Of a DNA stretch of 64,000 nucleotides, positions 1 through 8,298 are shown piece by piece. This stretch comes from Phocaeicola dorei (lineage in GTDB: Bacteria; Bacteroidota; Bacteroidia; Bacteroidales; Bacteroidaceae). The notes beneath the pieces were generated by a model. That model saw only the letters and a list, made by a program, of their open reading frames with translations, had not been told where the DNA came from and searched no databases. The position numbers and the translations under genes were made by a program. The stretch spans positions 4,929,501 through 4,993,500 of the forward strand of contig NZ_CP046176.1 of NCBI RefSeq assembly GCF_013009555.1, in the 5' to 3' direction. How positions within the stretch are numbered: the first letter of the stretch is position 1; each line of letters starts with the position of its first letter.

Positions 1-9
1 TTTAGCCAT
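1..9 (-). CDS. rplK: 50S ribosomal protein L11, first three codons (partial)
   Basis: The first nine bases, read on the minus strand, are ATG GCT AAA (Met-Ala-Lys), the usual start of L11. They lie 60 bases downstream of the nusG stop, where L11 is expected in the secE-nusG-rplK order. Only the start is in the window, so the call rests on synteny and three residues. Confidence 0.6.
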
Positions 10-69
10 TTTGTTTCTAATTTTTATATATTAATTATAGCGAAAGTCCAATGCACGTAACAGAATGCA

Positions 70-612
70 TTATTCTTTCTCGACATCCATAAAGCCAAGT
101 TCCAGCGGAGTTTTACGTCCGAAGATCTTAACCATAACCTTCAACTTCCGTTTTTCGGTGTTCACTTCTTCAATGAGACCACTGAAGCCACTGAACGGTC
201 CAACGGTAACTTTCACTGTTTCGCCTACGGTATAAGGTACATTAAGTTCCTCACCACTTTCCTGAAGTTCATCCACCGTACCAAGTATACGATTCACTTC
301 CGATTGTCTCAAAGGAACCGGATTTTCGGAACCTCCCAAGAAGCCGATTACATTCGGAGTGTTTCTCAAATGATGAGCAACTTCACCGACCAAAGCGGCC
401 TCGACTAAAACGTATCCGGGAAGATAACTTCTTTCTTTCACAATTTTCTTACCATTGCGAACCTGATACACTTTCTCGGTAGGAATCAACACCTGAGACA
501 CATACTCGCTAAGGTCACTGTTCTTAATGTCAGCATCAAGATATTCTTTAACCTTGCTTTCTTTTCCACTAACAGCACGTAATACGTACCACTTTTTTTC
601 AATCTCAGACAT
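70..612 (-). CDS. nusG: Transcription termination/antitermination factor NusG
   Basis: NusG binds RNA polymerase, suppresses pausing and links it to Rho or the ribosome. The 180-residue protein has the N-terminal NGN fold (about residues 5-115, with KWYVLRAVSGKE near the start) and a C-terminal KOW domain (VGPFSGFSGLIEEV, about 135-150). A TTG codon nine bases upstream could extend it. I prefer the ATG at 612, which gives MSEIEKKWYVL and lies 13 bases after the secE stop. It is cotranscribed with secE and, downstream, rplK. The length is normal for Bacteroidales NusG. Confidence 0.95.
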   Translation of the reverse strand: MSEIEKKWYVLRAVSGKESKVKEYLDADIKNSDLSEYVSQVLIPTEKVYQVRNGKKIVKERSYLPGYVLVEAALVGEVAHHLRNTPNVIGFLGGSENPVPLRQSEVNRILGTVDELQESGEELNVPYTVGETVKVTVGPFSGFSGLIEEVNTEKRKLKVMVKIFGRKTPLELGFMDVEKE

Positions 613-625
613 TTTATTCAATTAA

Positions 626-820
626 TTAGTGCGGATAGATAATATCCTCCATTACAAACTGGAAGACTGAATCCATAAGAAAAACGACTAACGCAATGAG
701 TAGGGAAGCATATAAAACAACCACTGCGCTACTAGAAAGTTCTTTACGAGTCGGCCATGATACTTTATGGACTAATTCGTCGTAAGATTCTTTACAATAA
801 TTTGCTACTTTCTGAAACAT
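626..820 (-). CDS. secE: Preprotein translocase subunit SecE
   Basis: SecE is the small essential subunit that clamps SecY in the Sec channel. The 64-residue product has the typical short form: an amphipathic N-terminal part (YDELVHKVSWPTRKEL, the conserved SecE segment around the WPTR motif) and one C-terminal membrane helix (about residues 33-55). It sits between tRNA-Trp and nusG as in most bacteria, 13 bases before nusG. Confidence 0.95.
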   Translation of the reverse strand: MFQKVANYCKESYDELVHKVSWPTRKELSSSAVVVLYASLLIALVVFLMDSVFQFVMEDIIYPH

Positions 821-836
821 ATTCTTTCAAGTTTAG

Positions 837-909
837 CACGGGAGGAGAGGTTCGAACTCCCGACACCCGGTTTTGGAGACCGGTGCTCTACCAACTGAGC
901 TACTCCCGT
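837..909 (-). tRNA. tRNA-Trp (CCA anticodon)
   Basis: On the minus strand the 7-bp acceptor stem ACGGGAG/CTCCCGT closes a full cloverleaf. The D-arm is GCTCAGTTGGTAGAGC, the anticodon loop is CTCCAAA with anticodon CCA, and the T-loop is TTCGAAC. The discriminator base is G. It lies between tuf and secE, the usual place for tRNA-Trp. CCA is not encoded. Confidence 0.97.
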
Positions 910-967
910 AAAAATCAGTTCCCGAAGCCTTACGACCGAGAACTGATCATATATATTTATCCAAGTG

Positions 968-2152
968 TTAGTCAAGAAGTTCTGTTATCTGTCCAGCACC
1001 TACAGTACGTCCACCTTCGCGGATAGCGAAACGCAAACCTACATTCAATGCAACCGGGTAAATCAACTCAACTGTAATAGTTACGTTATCACCAGGCATT
1101 ACCATTTCAGTTCCTTCCGGCAAAGTGATTTCACCTGTACAGTCCATTGTACGCAAGTAGAACTGAGGACGGTATTTATTGTGGAACGGAGTATGACGGC
1201 CACCTTCTTCTTTCTTCAAGATATAAACCTCAGCTTTAAACTTAGAGTGAGCCTTAACCTGACCCGGCTTACACAAAATCATACCGCGTTTGATTTCGTT
1301 TTTGTCGATACCACGCAACAACAAACCAACATTATCACCAGCTTCACCTTGATCCAACAATTTACGGAACATTTCAACACCAGTAACAACAGATTTCTTA
1401 TCTTCACCCAAACCAAGGATTTCAACTTCGTCACCTACATGGATAACACCAGCTTCGATACGACCTGTAGCAACAGTACCACGACCAGTAATAGAGAACA
1501 CGTCTTCAACAGGCATCAAGAAAGGTTTATCAATATCACGCGGAGGCAATGGAATCCACGTATCAACTGCATCCATCAATTCCATTACTTTCTCTTCCCA
1601 TTGAGGAACACCATTCAAAGCACCTAATGCAGAACCGCGAATGATAGGAGTATTATCGCCATCGAAATCATAGAATGAAAGCAATTCACGCATTTCCATC
1701 TCCACCAATTCCAACATTTCCTCGTCATCAACCATATCACACTTATTCAAGAAAACGACCAAACGAGGTACATTTACCTGACGAGCCAACAGGATATGCT
1801 CACGAGTTTGAGGCATCGGGCCATCAGTTGCAGCACAAACAATAATTGCACCATCCATCTGAGCAGCACCCGTAACCATGTTTTTCACATAGTCGGCGTG
1901 ACCCGGACAGTCAACGTGAGCATAGTGACGATTTGCAGTTTGATATTCTACGTGAGAAGTATTGATAGTAATACCTCTTTCTTTTTCTTCAGGAGCGTTG
2001 TCGATAGAATCGAAAGAACGCAATTCTGAAAGACCTTTTTTAGCCAACACAGTAGTGATAGCAGCAGTCAAAGTGGTTTTACCGTGGTCAACGTGACCGA
2101 TAGTACCAATGTTAACGTGCGGTTTCGAACGTTCAAATTTCTCTTTAGCCAT
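968..2152 (-). CDS. tuf: Elongation factor Tu
   Basis: EF-Tu is the GTPase that brings aminoacyl-tRNA to the ribosomal A site. The 394-residue protein shows P-loop GHVDHGKT (19-26), switch II DCPGH (81-85) and the guanine-specificity motif NKCD (136-139), followed by the two beta-barrel domains. Length and motifs are normal. It lies between a four-tRNA cluster and tRNA-Trp, probably in one transcript from the promoter at 2643-2672. Confidence 0.98.
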   Translation of the reverse strand: MAKEKFERSKPHVNIGTIGHVDHGKTTLTAAITTVLAKKGLSELRSFDSIDNAPEEKERGITINTSHVEYQTANRHYAHVDCPGHADYVKNMVTGAAQMDGAIIVCAATDGPMPQTREHILLARQVNVPRLVVFLNKCDMVDDEEMLELVEMEMRELLSFYDFDGDNTPIIRGSALGALNGVPQWEEKVMELMDAVDTWIPLPPRDIDKPFLMPVEDVFSITGRGTVATGRIEAGVIHVGDEVEILGLGEDKKSVVTGVEMFRKLLDQGEAGDNVGLLLRGIDKNEIKRGMILCKPGQVKAHSKFKAEVYILKKEEGGRHTPFHNKYRPQFYLRTMDCTGEITLPEGTEMVMPGDNVTITVELIYPVALNVGLRFAIREGGRTVGAGQITELLD

Positions 2153-2203
2153 AGCTTTACTTGTTATTTATTTGATTAATAATCAGCAATTACGTTATTA
2201 AAG

Positions 2204-2275
<72 letters not shown>

Positions 2276-2284
2276 AAAAAAAAG

Positions 2285-2357
2285 AGCGGAAGACGGGGCT
2301 CAAACCCGCGACCCTCAGCTTGGAAGGCTAATGCTCTATCAACTGAGCTACTTCCGC
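2285..2357 (-). tRNA. tRNA-Gly (TCC anticodon)
   Basis: Minus-strand cloverleaf with acceptor stem GCGGAAG/CTTCCGC, D-arm GCTCAGTTGATAGAGC, anticodon loop CTTCCAA (anticodon TCC) and T-loop TTTGAGC. It lies nine bases from tRNA-Thr(GGT). Confidence 0.96.
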
Positions 2358-2390
2358 AAAAACCAAAGACCTTTCAAGTCTCAAAAAGTG

Positions 2391-2473
2391 TGGGCAAAGA
2401 TGGATTCGAACCACCGAAGTCGAAAGACAGCAGATTTACAGTCTGCCCCATTTGGCCACTCTGGTATTTGCCC
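2391..2473 (-). tRNA. tRNA-Tyr (GTA anticodon)
   Basis: At 83 nt it has the long variable arm expected of tRNA-Tyr. The acceptor stem is GGGCAAA/TTTGCCC and the anticodon loop CTGTAAA carries GTA. The T-loop is TTCGAAT and the discriminator is A. Confidence 0.96.
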
Positions 2474-2518
2474 AACTTATTTTTCAAAGAACAACTAGCT
2501 TCTCAGCACCTTTTCTTG

Positions 2519-2592
2519 AGCCTCTTGTCGGATTCGAACCAACGACCCCGAGATTACAAATCACGTGCTCTGGCCAACTGAGCTAAAGAGGC
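2519..2592 (-). tRNA. tRNA-Thr (TGT anticodon)
   Basis: Minus-strand cloverleaf with acceptor stem GCCTCTT/AAGAGGC, anticodon loop TTTGTAA (anticodon TGT) and T-loop TTCGAAT. It is the first gene of the tRNA-tuf transcript. With the GGT isoacceptor downstream it makes the second threonine tRNA in the cluster. Confidence 0.96.
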
Positions 2593-2642
2593 TTGTCATA
2601 CCTAACTTCACAACCATTCCACCTTGGATGGTTAAGCGGCTG

Positions 2643-2672
2643 CAAAGTTAGATATTTATTTTAAATCTCAAA
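2643..2672 (-). promoter_or_regulatory. Bacteroidetes-type promoter for the tRNA-tuf-secE-nusG transcript
   Basis: On the minus strand a TTTG (-33 type) at 2669-2672 is followed after 18 bases by TAACTTTG (-7 type, 2643-2650). This matches the Bacteroidetes TTTG-N18-21-TAnnTTTG pattern. It lies about 50 bases upstream of the first tRNA. Confidence 0.75.
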
Positions 2673-2690
2673 AACTTTCAGCGATTTTTT

Positions 2691-2990
2691 TTATTTACCG
2701 CGCAGTTTTTCTTTATATTTTGTCAATTGCTTGGAAAGCGCATCTACGCACACATCAACCGACTCTTCAAATGTATCACTCACCTTTTCTGCAAAAAATT
2801 CTCCATTAGGCACCAACACTTTCATACTAGCCTCCTTATTCATTGCAGTTTCAGGCTTTACAACTTTTAATGACACCTCCACTTTATTTATATCGTCACA
2901 ATACTTTTCTAACTTAGCAGTCTTCTTCTGGATAAAATCCTGAAGTCTTTCTGTTGCATCGAAATGAATAGCTTGAATTCTAACTTCCAT
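2691..2990 (-). CDS. hpf: Ribosome hibernation-promoting factor (HPF/RaiA family, short form)
   Basis: Members of this family bind the 30S decoding region and silence or dimerise ribosomes in stationary phase. The 99-residue protein has the family's beta-alpha-beta fold, with VRIQAIHFDATERLQDFI at the start, FAEKVSDTFEESVDVCVDAL in the middle and a basic tail. It lacks the C-terminal dimerisation domain of long HPF. It starts 15 bases after the recombinase gene and is probably cotranscribed with rpsU and that gene. The sequence alone cannot separate HPF from YfiA/RaiA. Confidence 0.88.
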   Translation of the reverse strand: MEVRIQAIHFDATERLQDFIQKKTAKLEKYCDDINKVEVSLKVVKPETAMNKEASMKVLVPNGEFFAEKVSDTFEESVDVCVDALSKQLTKYKEKLRGK

Positions 2991-3005
2991 AAATACCTCC
3001 TTTTT

Positions 3006-3887
3006 TTACGCTCTTGGATGAGCTTGTTCATAAACTTTTTTAAGTTCCTCAAAAGTCGTATGCGTATAGATTTCCGTTGTAGTCAGACTACTATGACCCA
3101 GTAATTCTTTTACCGCGCCCAACTCTGCCTCATTATTCAACATAGCAGTTGCAAAAGTATGCCTCAACACATGCGGACTTCTTTTTTTCAGCGATACCAC
3201 TTTTGAAAGGTTCCGTTTCACTAAAAGATATACCTTTCCAGGATACATCCGTTTTCCGTTCTTTAAAACAAAGAACGCCCCAGCCTTTTCAGGTAACACT
3301 TCATTCCTTATCTTCAAATAAACAAACATCGCCCTTCGCAGTTCTTCACCGAAAGGAATCAACCGCTGTTTATTTCTCTTCCCTGTCACTTTTATCAGAG
3401 ATGCAGAGAAATCGACATCCACGTCATTCAGCCCTATTAACTCGGAAAGCCGCATGCCTGTAGCATAAAACATTTCCAATACCATTCTATCCCGACAACC
3501 TGTAAAATCCTCCTTAAAAGGAACATCATCCAAAAGTCGGTCCATTTCACGTTCTTTCAGAAATACAGGAAGAGGCTTCTTGTTTTTCGGACCAATGATT
3601 TTCAACATCGGATCCTCCCCTATCACACCTTTCTTTAGAAGGAAACGATAAAACGATCGGAGTGAACTCAGTTTCCGATTTACAGAAGCAGATGTATATC
3701 CGTCCTCTATCAGGTTCATCACCCAACCACGAACCAAATCAGCATCTACCGTTGTAAAATCGACATTCTCATCTTTTCCCCTGATGTATTCTTCAAACTT
3801 AATCAGATCTATTCCATAACTAACTATTGTTTTCTCAGAATAGTTTCTTTCAAACCGAAGATAATCCAAAAAAGAGTCTGTCATCAT
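3006..3887 (-). CDS. Tyrosine recombinase, XerC/XerD type
   Basis: A 293-residue site-specific recombinase with the full catalytic set: R146 (TGMRLSEL), K170 (TGKRNK), H239 and R242 (HVLRHTFA), H265 (LGHSSLTT) and nucleophile Y274 (EIYTH). The N-terminal SAM-like core-binding domain covers about residues 1-90. Length and the housekeeping neighbours (rpsU, hpf) point to chromosome-dimer resolution at dif rather than a mobile-element integrase. XerC and XerD cannot be told apart here. Two adjacent ATG codons (3887, 3884) are possible starts. Confidence 0.9.
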   Translation of the reverse strand: MMTDSFLDYLRFERNYSEKTIVSYGIDLIKFEEYIRGKDENVDFTTVDADLVRGWVMNLIEDGYTSASVNRKLSSLRSFYRFLLKKGVIGEDPMLKIIGPKNKKPLPVFLKEREMDRLLDDVPFKEDFTGCRDRMVLEMFYATGMRLSELIGLNDVDVDFSASLIKVTGKRNKQRLIPFGEELRRAMFVYLKIRNEVLPEKAGAFFVLKNGKRMYPGKVYLLVKRNLSKVVSLKKRSPHVLRHTFATAMLNNEAELGAVKELLGHSSLTTTEIYTHTTFEELKKVYEQAHPRA

Positions 3888-3964
3888 AAGAAACGTCGCT
3901 TATCAATTCAGCAACGAATATATGAAAAAGAATTCAATTATTCAAAGAATGTGCGAGTTTTTAA

Positions 3965-4156
3965 TTATTCTTCTACTTGCTGAAGTTTCTGAACATAGAT
4001 AGCACGTTCTCTTTTCAGCCTGTTCAATACAGACGGCTTGTCAAACTGCTGTCTAGCTCTTAGTTCTTTTACAACACCTGTTTTCTCAAATTTTCTTTTG
4101 AACTTCTTCAGCGCTTTTTCAATGTTTTCGCCTTCTTTTACTGGTACTACAATCAT
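3965..4156 (-). CDS. rpsU: 30S ribosomal protein S21
   Basis: A small basic protein of 63 residues starting MIVVPVKEGENIEKALKKFK, typical of bS21, which acts in translation initiation on the 30S platform. It is the first gene after a strong promoter. The recombinase gene follows after 77 bases and then hpf. Confidence 0.96.
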   Translation of the reverse strand: MIVVPVKEGENIEKALKKFKRKFEKTGVVKELRARQQFDKPSVLNRLKRERAIYVQKLQQVEE

Positions 4157-4213
4157 TGTTTTTAATTATTAAATATGTTGTTATTAATATTTTCAGATAG
4201 TCAAATTGCGGCG

Positions 4214-4244
4214 CAAAATTACACATACTTTCTTTATTTACAAA
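4214..4244 (-). promoter_or_regulatory. Promoter of rpsU
   Basis: On the minus strand TTTG (4241-4244) is followed by exactly 19 bases and then TAATTTTG (4214-4221). This is a near-ideal Bacteroidetes sigma-ABfr promoter, about 58 bases ahead of the rpsU start. Confidence 0.8.
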
Positions 4245-4283
4245 ACTTTCCGCAATTATTTATTTAAAATAATCTAGAAATCG

Positions 4284-4291
4284 TATCTTTG
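4284..4291 (+). promoter_or_regulatory. -7 box of the aminopeptidase P gene
   Basis: TATCTTTG matches TAnnTTTG and lies 34 bases before the ATG at 4325. The upstream TTG start of the open frame (4289) falls inside this box, which rules that start out. No clear -33 box is seen. Confidence 0.6.
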
Positions 4292-4324
4292 CTTTCCAGT
4301 ACAAACCATTATAAACCTATTAAA

Positions 4325-6106
4325 ATGAAATCGGAAATTATAAATAGAATAGTTAGTCTGCGCAATTTCATGCGTAAACACAAGCTTTCAGCCTTTATTA
4401 TCCCCAGTACGGACCCCCACTCGGGAGAGTATATCCCCAAACATTGGGAAGCACGTAAATGGATATCAGGTTTCACAGGTTCGGCAGGTACAGTTGTCGT
4501 AACGCTGGATAAAGCCGGACTTTGGACAGATTCACGCTATTTTCTTCAAGCGACCGCACAATTGGAAAACACAGGCATTACTTTATTCAAAGAACGATTA
4601 CCGGAAACTCCTTCCATTGTAGAGTGGTTGGGCTGTGTATTGAATTCAGAAGATAATGTGGGTATAGACGGTTGGGTTAACAGCTATCAAGAAACAAGCA
4701 ACTTACAGAAAGAATTAGAAAAAAAACAGATACACTTAACCCTTACTCCCGATCCATTCAATGAATTATGGACAGACCGGCCTGCATTGCCCGACAACAA
4801 AGTTTTTATACATGAATTGAAATATGCCGGTCTCAGTTGCAAGGATAAAATCACTCAAATACAAGAAGCCACCCGTCGTAACAGTTGCACAGGCATTCTA
4901 ATTTCTGCACTGGATGAAGTGGCATGGACTCTAAACTTGCGGGGAAGTGACGTACACTGCAATCCGGTTTTTGTGAGTTACCTTCTCATCACGGAATATA
5001 GTTCCACCTTATATATAATAGAGAATAAACTGTCAGATGAAGTAAAAGACTATCTAGCAGAAAACGGAGTTACAGTGAAACCTTATTCAACAATTGAAAA
5101 AGATTTAAAAGATTTTACCGGCAAACTCCTGTTGTCAGCTAGTATCAATGCAGCCATTCATGCAGCAGCCTGCACCCATTCTTTAATAGAAATAGCTCCT
5201 TCACCTGTACTTTTTTTAAAAGCGGTAAAGAATGAGACGGAAATAGAAGGCTTCCATCGCGCTATGAAACGCGACGGAATAGCCATGGTTAAATTTCTCC
5301 GCTGGCTGAAAACAGCTGTTTCTACTGGAAATGAAACTGAAATAAGTATAGATAAGAAATTATACGAATTCCGTGCCGGACAAGACTACTTCAATGGTAT
5401 CAGTTTTGACACCATTGCCGGATATAAAGATCATGGCGCTATTGTTCACTATGAAGCAAGCCCCGAAACCGATATCCCCTTAAAACCTGAAGGTATGCTG
5501 CTGCTGGACAGTGGAGCACAATATTTGGACGGAACAACTGATATTACCCGTACCATCGTTTTAGGAGCGCTCACGAAAGAAGAAAAAACGGATTACACAT
5601 TAGTCTTAAAAGGATTTATCCAACTCTCAATGGCTCAATTTCCACATGGAACTTGCGGAACACAACTAGATGCGCTGGCCCGCCTCCCTATGTGGAAAGC
5701 CGGAATCAACTACCTGCATGGAACAGGCCACGGTGTAGGTTGTTTCCTGAATGTACACGAAGGTCCTCACCAATTCCGCATGAACCACATGCCAGCCTTA
5801 CTTGTTCCAGGCATGACAGTAACCAACGAGCCCGGTATATATAAAGCCGGCCGTCATGGAGTACGTACGGAAAATACCATGTTAATTGTTCCGTCACAAG
5901 AGACAGAATTCGGTACTTACTATAAATTCGAACCACTTACCCTCTGCCCTATTGACAAAGAAGCCATCCTAACAGATATGCTGAGCGATGAAGAAATAAC
6001 ATGGTTCAACCAATATCATGAAAAAGTTTACAATTGTTTGAGCCCGGAATTGAACAACGAGGAACGCGAGTGGTTAAAAGAAGTAACATCTCCTTTAAAA
6101 CGGTAG
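4325..6106 (+). CDS. Xaa-Pro aminopeptidase (aminopeptidase P, M24B)
   Basis: Removes an N-terminal residue preceding proline, and uses two metal ions. The 593-residue enzyme is the long three-domain form: two creatinase-like N-terminal domains (about 1-300) and a C-terminal pita-bread catalytic domain. Metal ligands are visible: the two Asp of LLLDSGAQYLDGTTDITR (about 390-405), His in HGTGHGVG (about 465), Glu in TNEPGIY (about 500) and Glu in ENTMLI (about 516). The ATG at 4325 is chosen because the frame's upstream TTG sits in the promoter. No signal peptide is seen, so it is probably cytoplasmic. The carbonic anhydrase gene follows after nine bases. Confidence 0.93.
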   Translation: MKSEIINRIVSLRNFMRKHKLSAFIIPSTDPHSGEYIPKHWEARKWISGFTGSAGTVVVTLDKAGLWTDSRYFLQATAQLENTGITLFKERLPETPSIVEWLGCVLNSEDNVGIDGWVNSYQETSNLQKELEKKQIHLTLTPDPFNELWTDRPALPDNKVFIHELKYAGLSCKDKITQIQEATRRNSCTGILISALDEVAWTLNLRGSDVHCNPVFVSYLLITEYSSTLYIIENKLSDEVKDYLAENGVTVKPYSTIEKDLKDFTGKLLLSASINAAIHAAACTHSLIEIAPSPVLFLKAVKNETEIEGFHRAMKRDGIAMVKFLRWLKTAVSTGNETEISIDKKLYEFRAGQDYFNGISFDTIAGYKDHGAIVHYEASPETDIPLKPEGMLLLDSGAQYLDGTTDITRTIVLGALTKEEKTDYTLVLKGFIQLSMAQFPHGTCGTQLDALARLPMWKAGINYLHGTGHGVGCFLNVHEGPHQFRMNHMPALLVPGMTVTNEPGIYKAGRHGVRTENTMLIVPSQETEFGTYYKFEPLTLCPIDKEAILTDMLSDEEITWFNQYHEKVYNCLSPELNNEEREWLKEVTSPLKR

Positions 6107-6115
6107 AAATTAATT

Positions 6116-6640
6116 ATGGCACTTATAAAATCAGTAAGAGGATTCACTCCAAAAATCGGCGAAAACTGTTATTTAGCCGATAATGCCACTATTATTGGTG
6201 ATGTTGTAATCGGAAAAGATTGCAGCATTTGGTTTAACGCCGTATTACGCGGCGATGTTAATGCTATCCGCATAGGCAACCGCGTAAATATCCAGGATGG
6301 CAGTGTAGTACACACACTATATCAAAAATCAGTTGTAGAAATCGGGAATGATGTTTCTGTAGGACATAATGTAACCATACATGGCGCGACTATAAAAGAC
6401 GGCGCTCTGATTGGAATGGGCTCTACCGTACTAGACCACGCTGTCATAGGTGAAGGAGCTATTGTAGCTGCTGGAGCACTAGTACTCAGTAACACCGTCA
6501 TCGAACCTGGAAGCCTATGGGCAGGAGTTCCAGCCAAATTCGTCAAAAAAATTCCCGAGGCACAGAGCAAAGAGCTCAATCAGAAAATTGCCAATGGATA
6601 TTTAATGTATGCTTCCTGGTTTAAGGAGGAAGAAAAATAA
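6116..6640 (+). CDS. Gamma-class carbonic anhydrase family protein
   Basis: A 174-residue left-handed beta-helix of hexapeptide repeats (IGKDCSI, IGNRVNI, IGNDVSV and similar). The three zinc-binding histidines of the gamma carbonic anhydrase class are present at H66 (SVVHT), H84 (VGHNV) and H89 (TIHGA). The family includes both active CO2-hydrating enzymes and YrdA/PaaY-like proteins of unclear role, so activity is not assured. It is cotranscribed with aminopeptidase P (nine-base gap). Confidence 0.85.
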   Translation: MALIKSVRGFTPKIGENCYLADNATIIGDVVIGKDCSIWFNAVLRGDVNAIRIGNRVNIQDGSVVHTLYQKSVVEIGNDVSVGHNVTIHGATIKDGALIGMGSTVLDHAVIGEGAIVAAGALVLSNTVIEPGSLWAGVPAKFVKKIPEAQSKELNQKIANGYLMYASWFKEEEK

Positions 6641-6685
6641 TTCTACATATAAAGAAAAGTTAGTATTCATTTAAAATGATTGATT

Positions 6686-7177
6686 ATGAAAAAAATTATT
6701 ATTGCAGCATGCATGACGCTTTTAAGTTTTAGTTCTGTTTTTGCACAAAAAGGAAAGCAAGCTATTGGTGGTAATCTAAGTTATGGAACTGAAATAGAGA
6801 GTATTGGTCTTGGTCTGAAATATCAATATAATATTACTGATCAAATCAGAATCGAGCCATCTATGAATTACTTTTTTAAAAATGACGGACTTAGCATGTT
6901 TGACATCAATGCAAATATCCACTACCTTTTTCCCATAGCAAGCAATGTAAGTTTATATCCATTAGCAGGATTTACATACACTAACTGGCATTTGGATTTA
7001 GGAAAAGTAGGCGATTACGATGTCAGTGGAAGTGATGGAAAATTCGGAGTTAATTTAGGGGCAGGCATGGAGTTTACCTTAGATAAAAGCTGGAGTCTAA
7101 ACCTCGACATTAAATACCAATTAATTAGCGATTTAGATCAAGCAGTATTCAATCTTGGCGTAGCCTATAATTTCTAA
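6686..7177 (+). CDS. Small outer-membrane beta-barrel protein
   Basis: A 163-residue exported protein. The signal peptide MKKIIIAACMTLLSFSSVFA is followed by alternating hydrophobic strands ending in an aromatic residue (GVAYNF at the C-terminus), the usual sign of an OmpA/OmpW-like 8-strand barrel. Function unknown. The ATG at 6686 is chosen over a TTG six bases upstream because it gives a clean signal peptide. A strong hairpin follows the stop codon, so it is probably the end of a transcript. Confidence 0.75.
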   Translation: MKKIIIAACMTLLSFSSVFAQKGKQAIGGNLSYGTEIESIGLGLKYQYNITDQIRIEPSMNYFFKNDGLSMFDINANIHYLFPIASNVSLYPLAGFTYTNWHLDLGKVGDYDVSGSDGKFGVNLGAGMEFTLDKSWSLNLDIKYQLISDLDQAVFNLGVAYNF

Positions 7178-7189
7178 TTAATAACCAGA

Positions 7190-7227
7190 GAAGGATAAAA
7201 GTGCTTTTAAATGCACCTTTATCCTTC
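7190..7227 (+). terminator. Hairpin terminator after the barrel gene
   Basis: A 15-bp stem with one mismatch: GAAGGATAAAAGTGC pairs with GCACCTTTATCCTTC around a short loop. It lies 13 bases after the barrel gene stop. An ATG inside the 3' arm (7211) is in frame with the next gene but is an unlikely start for that reason. Confidence 0.75.
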
Positions 7228-7291
7228 TTCACCTTACAAAGAACAAACCTGCTCTACCTATTTTTACACTAACTTACAAATATGGCACACT

Positions 7292-8248
7292 ATGAATAAA
7301 ATACGACTACTCACAAAAGATGAGCTCCCAAAAGCTATCGAACTATCCTGGCAAGTTTTCACCATTACCAGCAAAGAAGATTTCAACGATGAGGGATTAG
7401 AATTTTTCAAAAGCTTTATTTATAACGAAAAATATATAGACGAAATCACATTTTACGGTAGTTTTAACAATAAAGTCCTAACAGGCATTTTAGGTATAAA
7501 AAATAATGGTAAACATATCTCCTTATTTTTTATCAAGCCTGAATATCACAGGCAAGGATTAGGGAAAACCCTTTTCCACTACGTCTTCGCCCTTCATCCT
7601 TCCATTGAAACCACGGTTAATTCTTCTACTTACGCCATTCCTTTCTACCAGAGTCTGGGATTTGCTGTCGTAGGAGAAAAACAAAATTACCACGGACTCT
7701 GCAGCACCCCCATGAGACGCTATCATGCTGTATTTGTACAAAAGCAAAAGTACACACTACGTACCTGGCAAACAGAAGACGCTCATTCATTAGTTCAAGA
7801 ACTGAATAACAAAAAGATTTGGGACAATTGCCGCAATGTATTCCCCCACCCTTACAGGCTGGAACATGCAGAAACCTTTATTGACCTCATCAAGAAAAAA
7901 GAAGGTATTCATGATTTTTGTATTGAAGTCAATGGAAAAGCCGTAGGTAATATCGGATTTATACCCGGCACAGATGTGGAATGCTTCAATGCCGAAGTAG
8001 GGTATGTTATCGGAGAAAAATATTGGAACCAAGGTATTGTAACCGACGCATTACAAGAAGCCATCTACCATTACTTCACTTATACGAATACAATACGTAT
8101 ATTCGCACTTGTCTTTGAGCACAACTTTCCTTCCATGCGAGTATTAGAAAAGGCCGGCTTCAACAAAGTCGGGATAATGACAAAATCCATTTTCAAGAAT
8201 GGTCATTTCACCAATGCCCATCTTTTCGAGTTGCTTAAAAACACTTAA
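7292..8248 (+). CDS. Tandem GNAT-domain N-acetyltransferase
   Basis: A 318-residue protein with two GNAT folds. The first (about 1-145) has the acetyl-CoA loop in EYHRQGLGKTLFHYVF. The second (about 150-318) resembles RimJ/RimL-type enzymes acting on protein N-termini, with YVIGEKYWNQGIVTDAL and the late motif VLEKAGFNKVG. The substrate is unknown. The start at 7292 (MNKIRLL) is preferred because the upstream in-frame ATG (7211) lies in a terminator stem. It converges on the response-regulator gene with a 50-base gap. Confidence 0.8.
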   Translation: MNKIRLLTKDELPKAIELSWQVFTITSKEDFNDEGLEFFKSFIYNEKYIDEITFYGSFNNKVLTGILGIKNNGKHISLFFIKPEYHRQGLGKTLFHYVFALHPSIETTVNSSTYAIPFYQSLGFAVVGEKQNYHGLCSTPMRRYHAVFVQKQKYTLRTWQTEDAHSLVQELNNKKIWDNCRNVFPHPYRLEHAETFIDLIKKKEGIHDFCIEVNGKAVGNIGFIPGTDVECFNAEVGYVIGEKYWNQGIVTDALQEAIYHYFTYTNTIRIFALVFEHNFPSMRVLEKAGFNKVGIMTKSIFKNGHFTNAHLFELLKNT

Positions 8249-8298
8249 TGTTCAAAAAATGCCAAAAGAACTTACAATGAATGTTATATTACACATAT

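Noticed and set aside
965..1627. 220-residue plus-strand frame across tuf
   Set aside because: Antisense shadow of the highly conserved tuf gene; low-complexity Ser/Thr/Gln composition and no domain.
3006..3887. Xer-type recombinase as integrase of a mobile element
   Set aside because: It sits in a housekeeping operon with rpsU and hpf; there is no att repeat or cargo, although tRNA genes lie nearby.
4289..4324. Upstream TTG start of aminopeptidase P
   Set aside because: The codon overlaps a TATCTTTG promoter box, so it would not be in the transcript.
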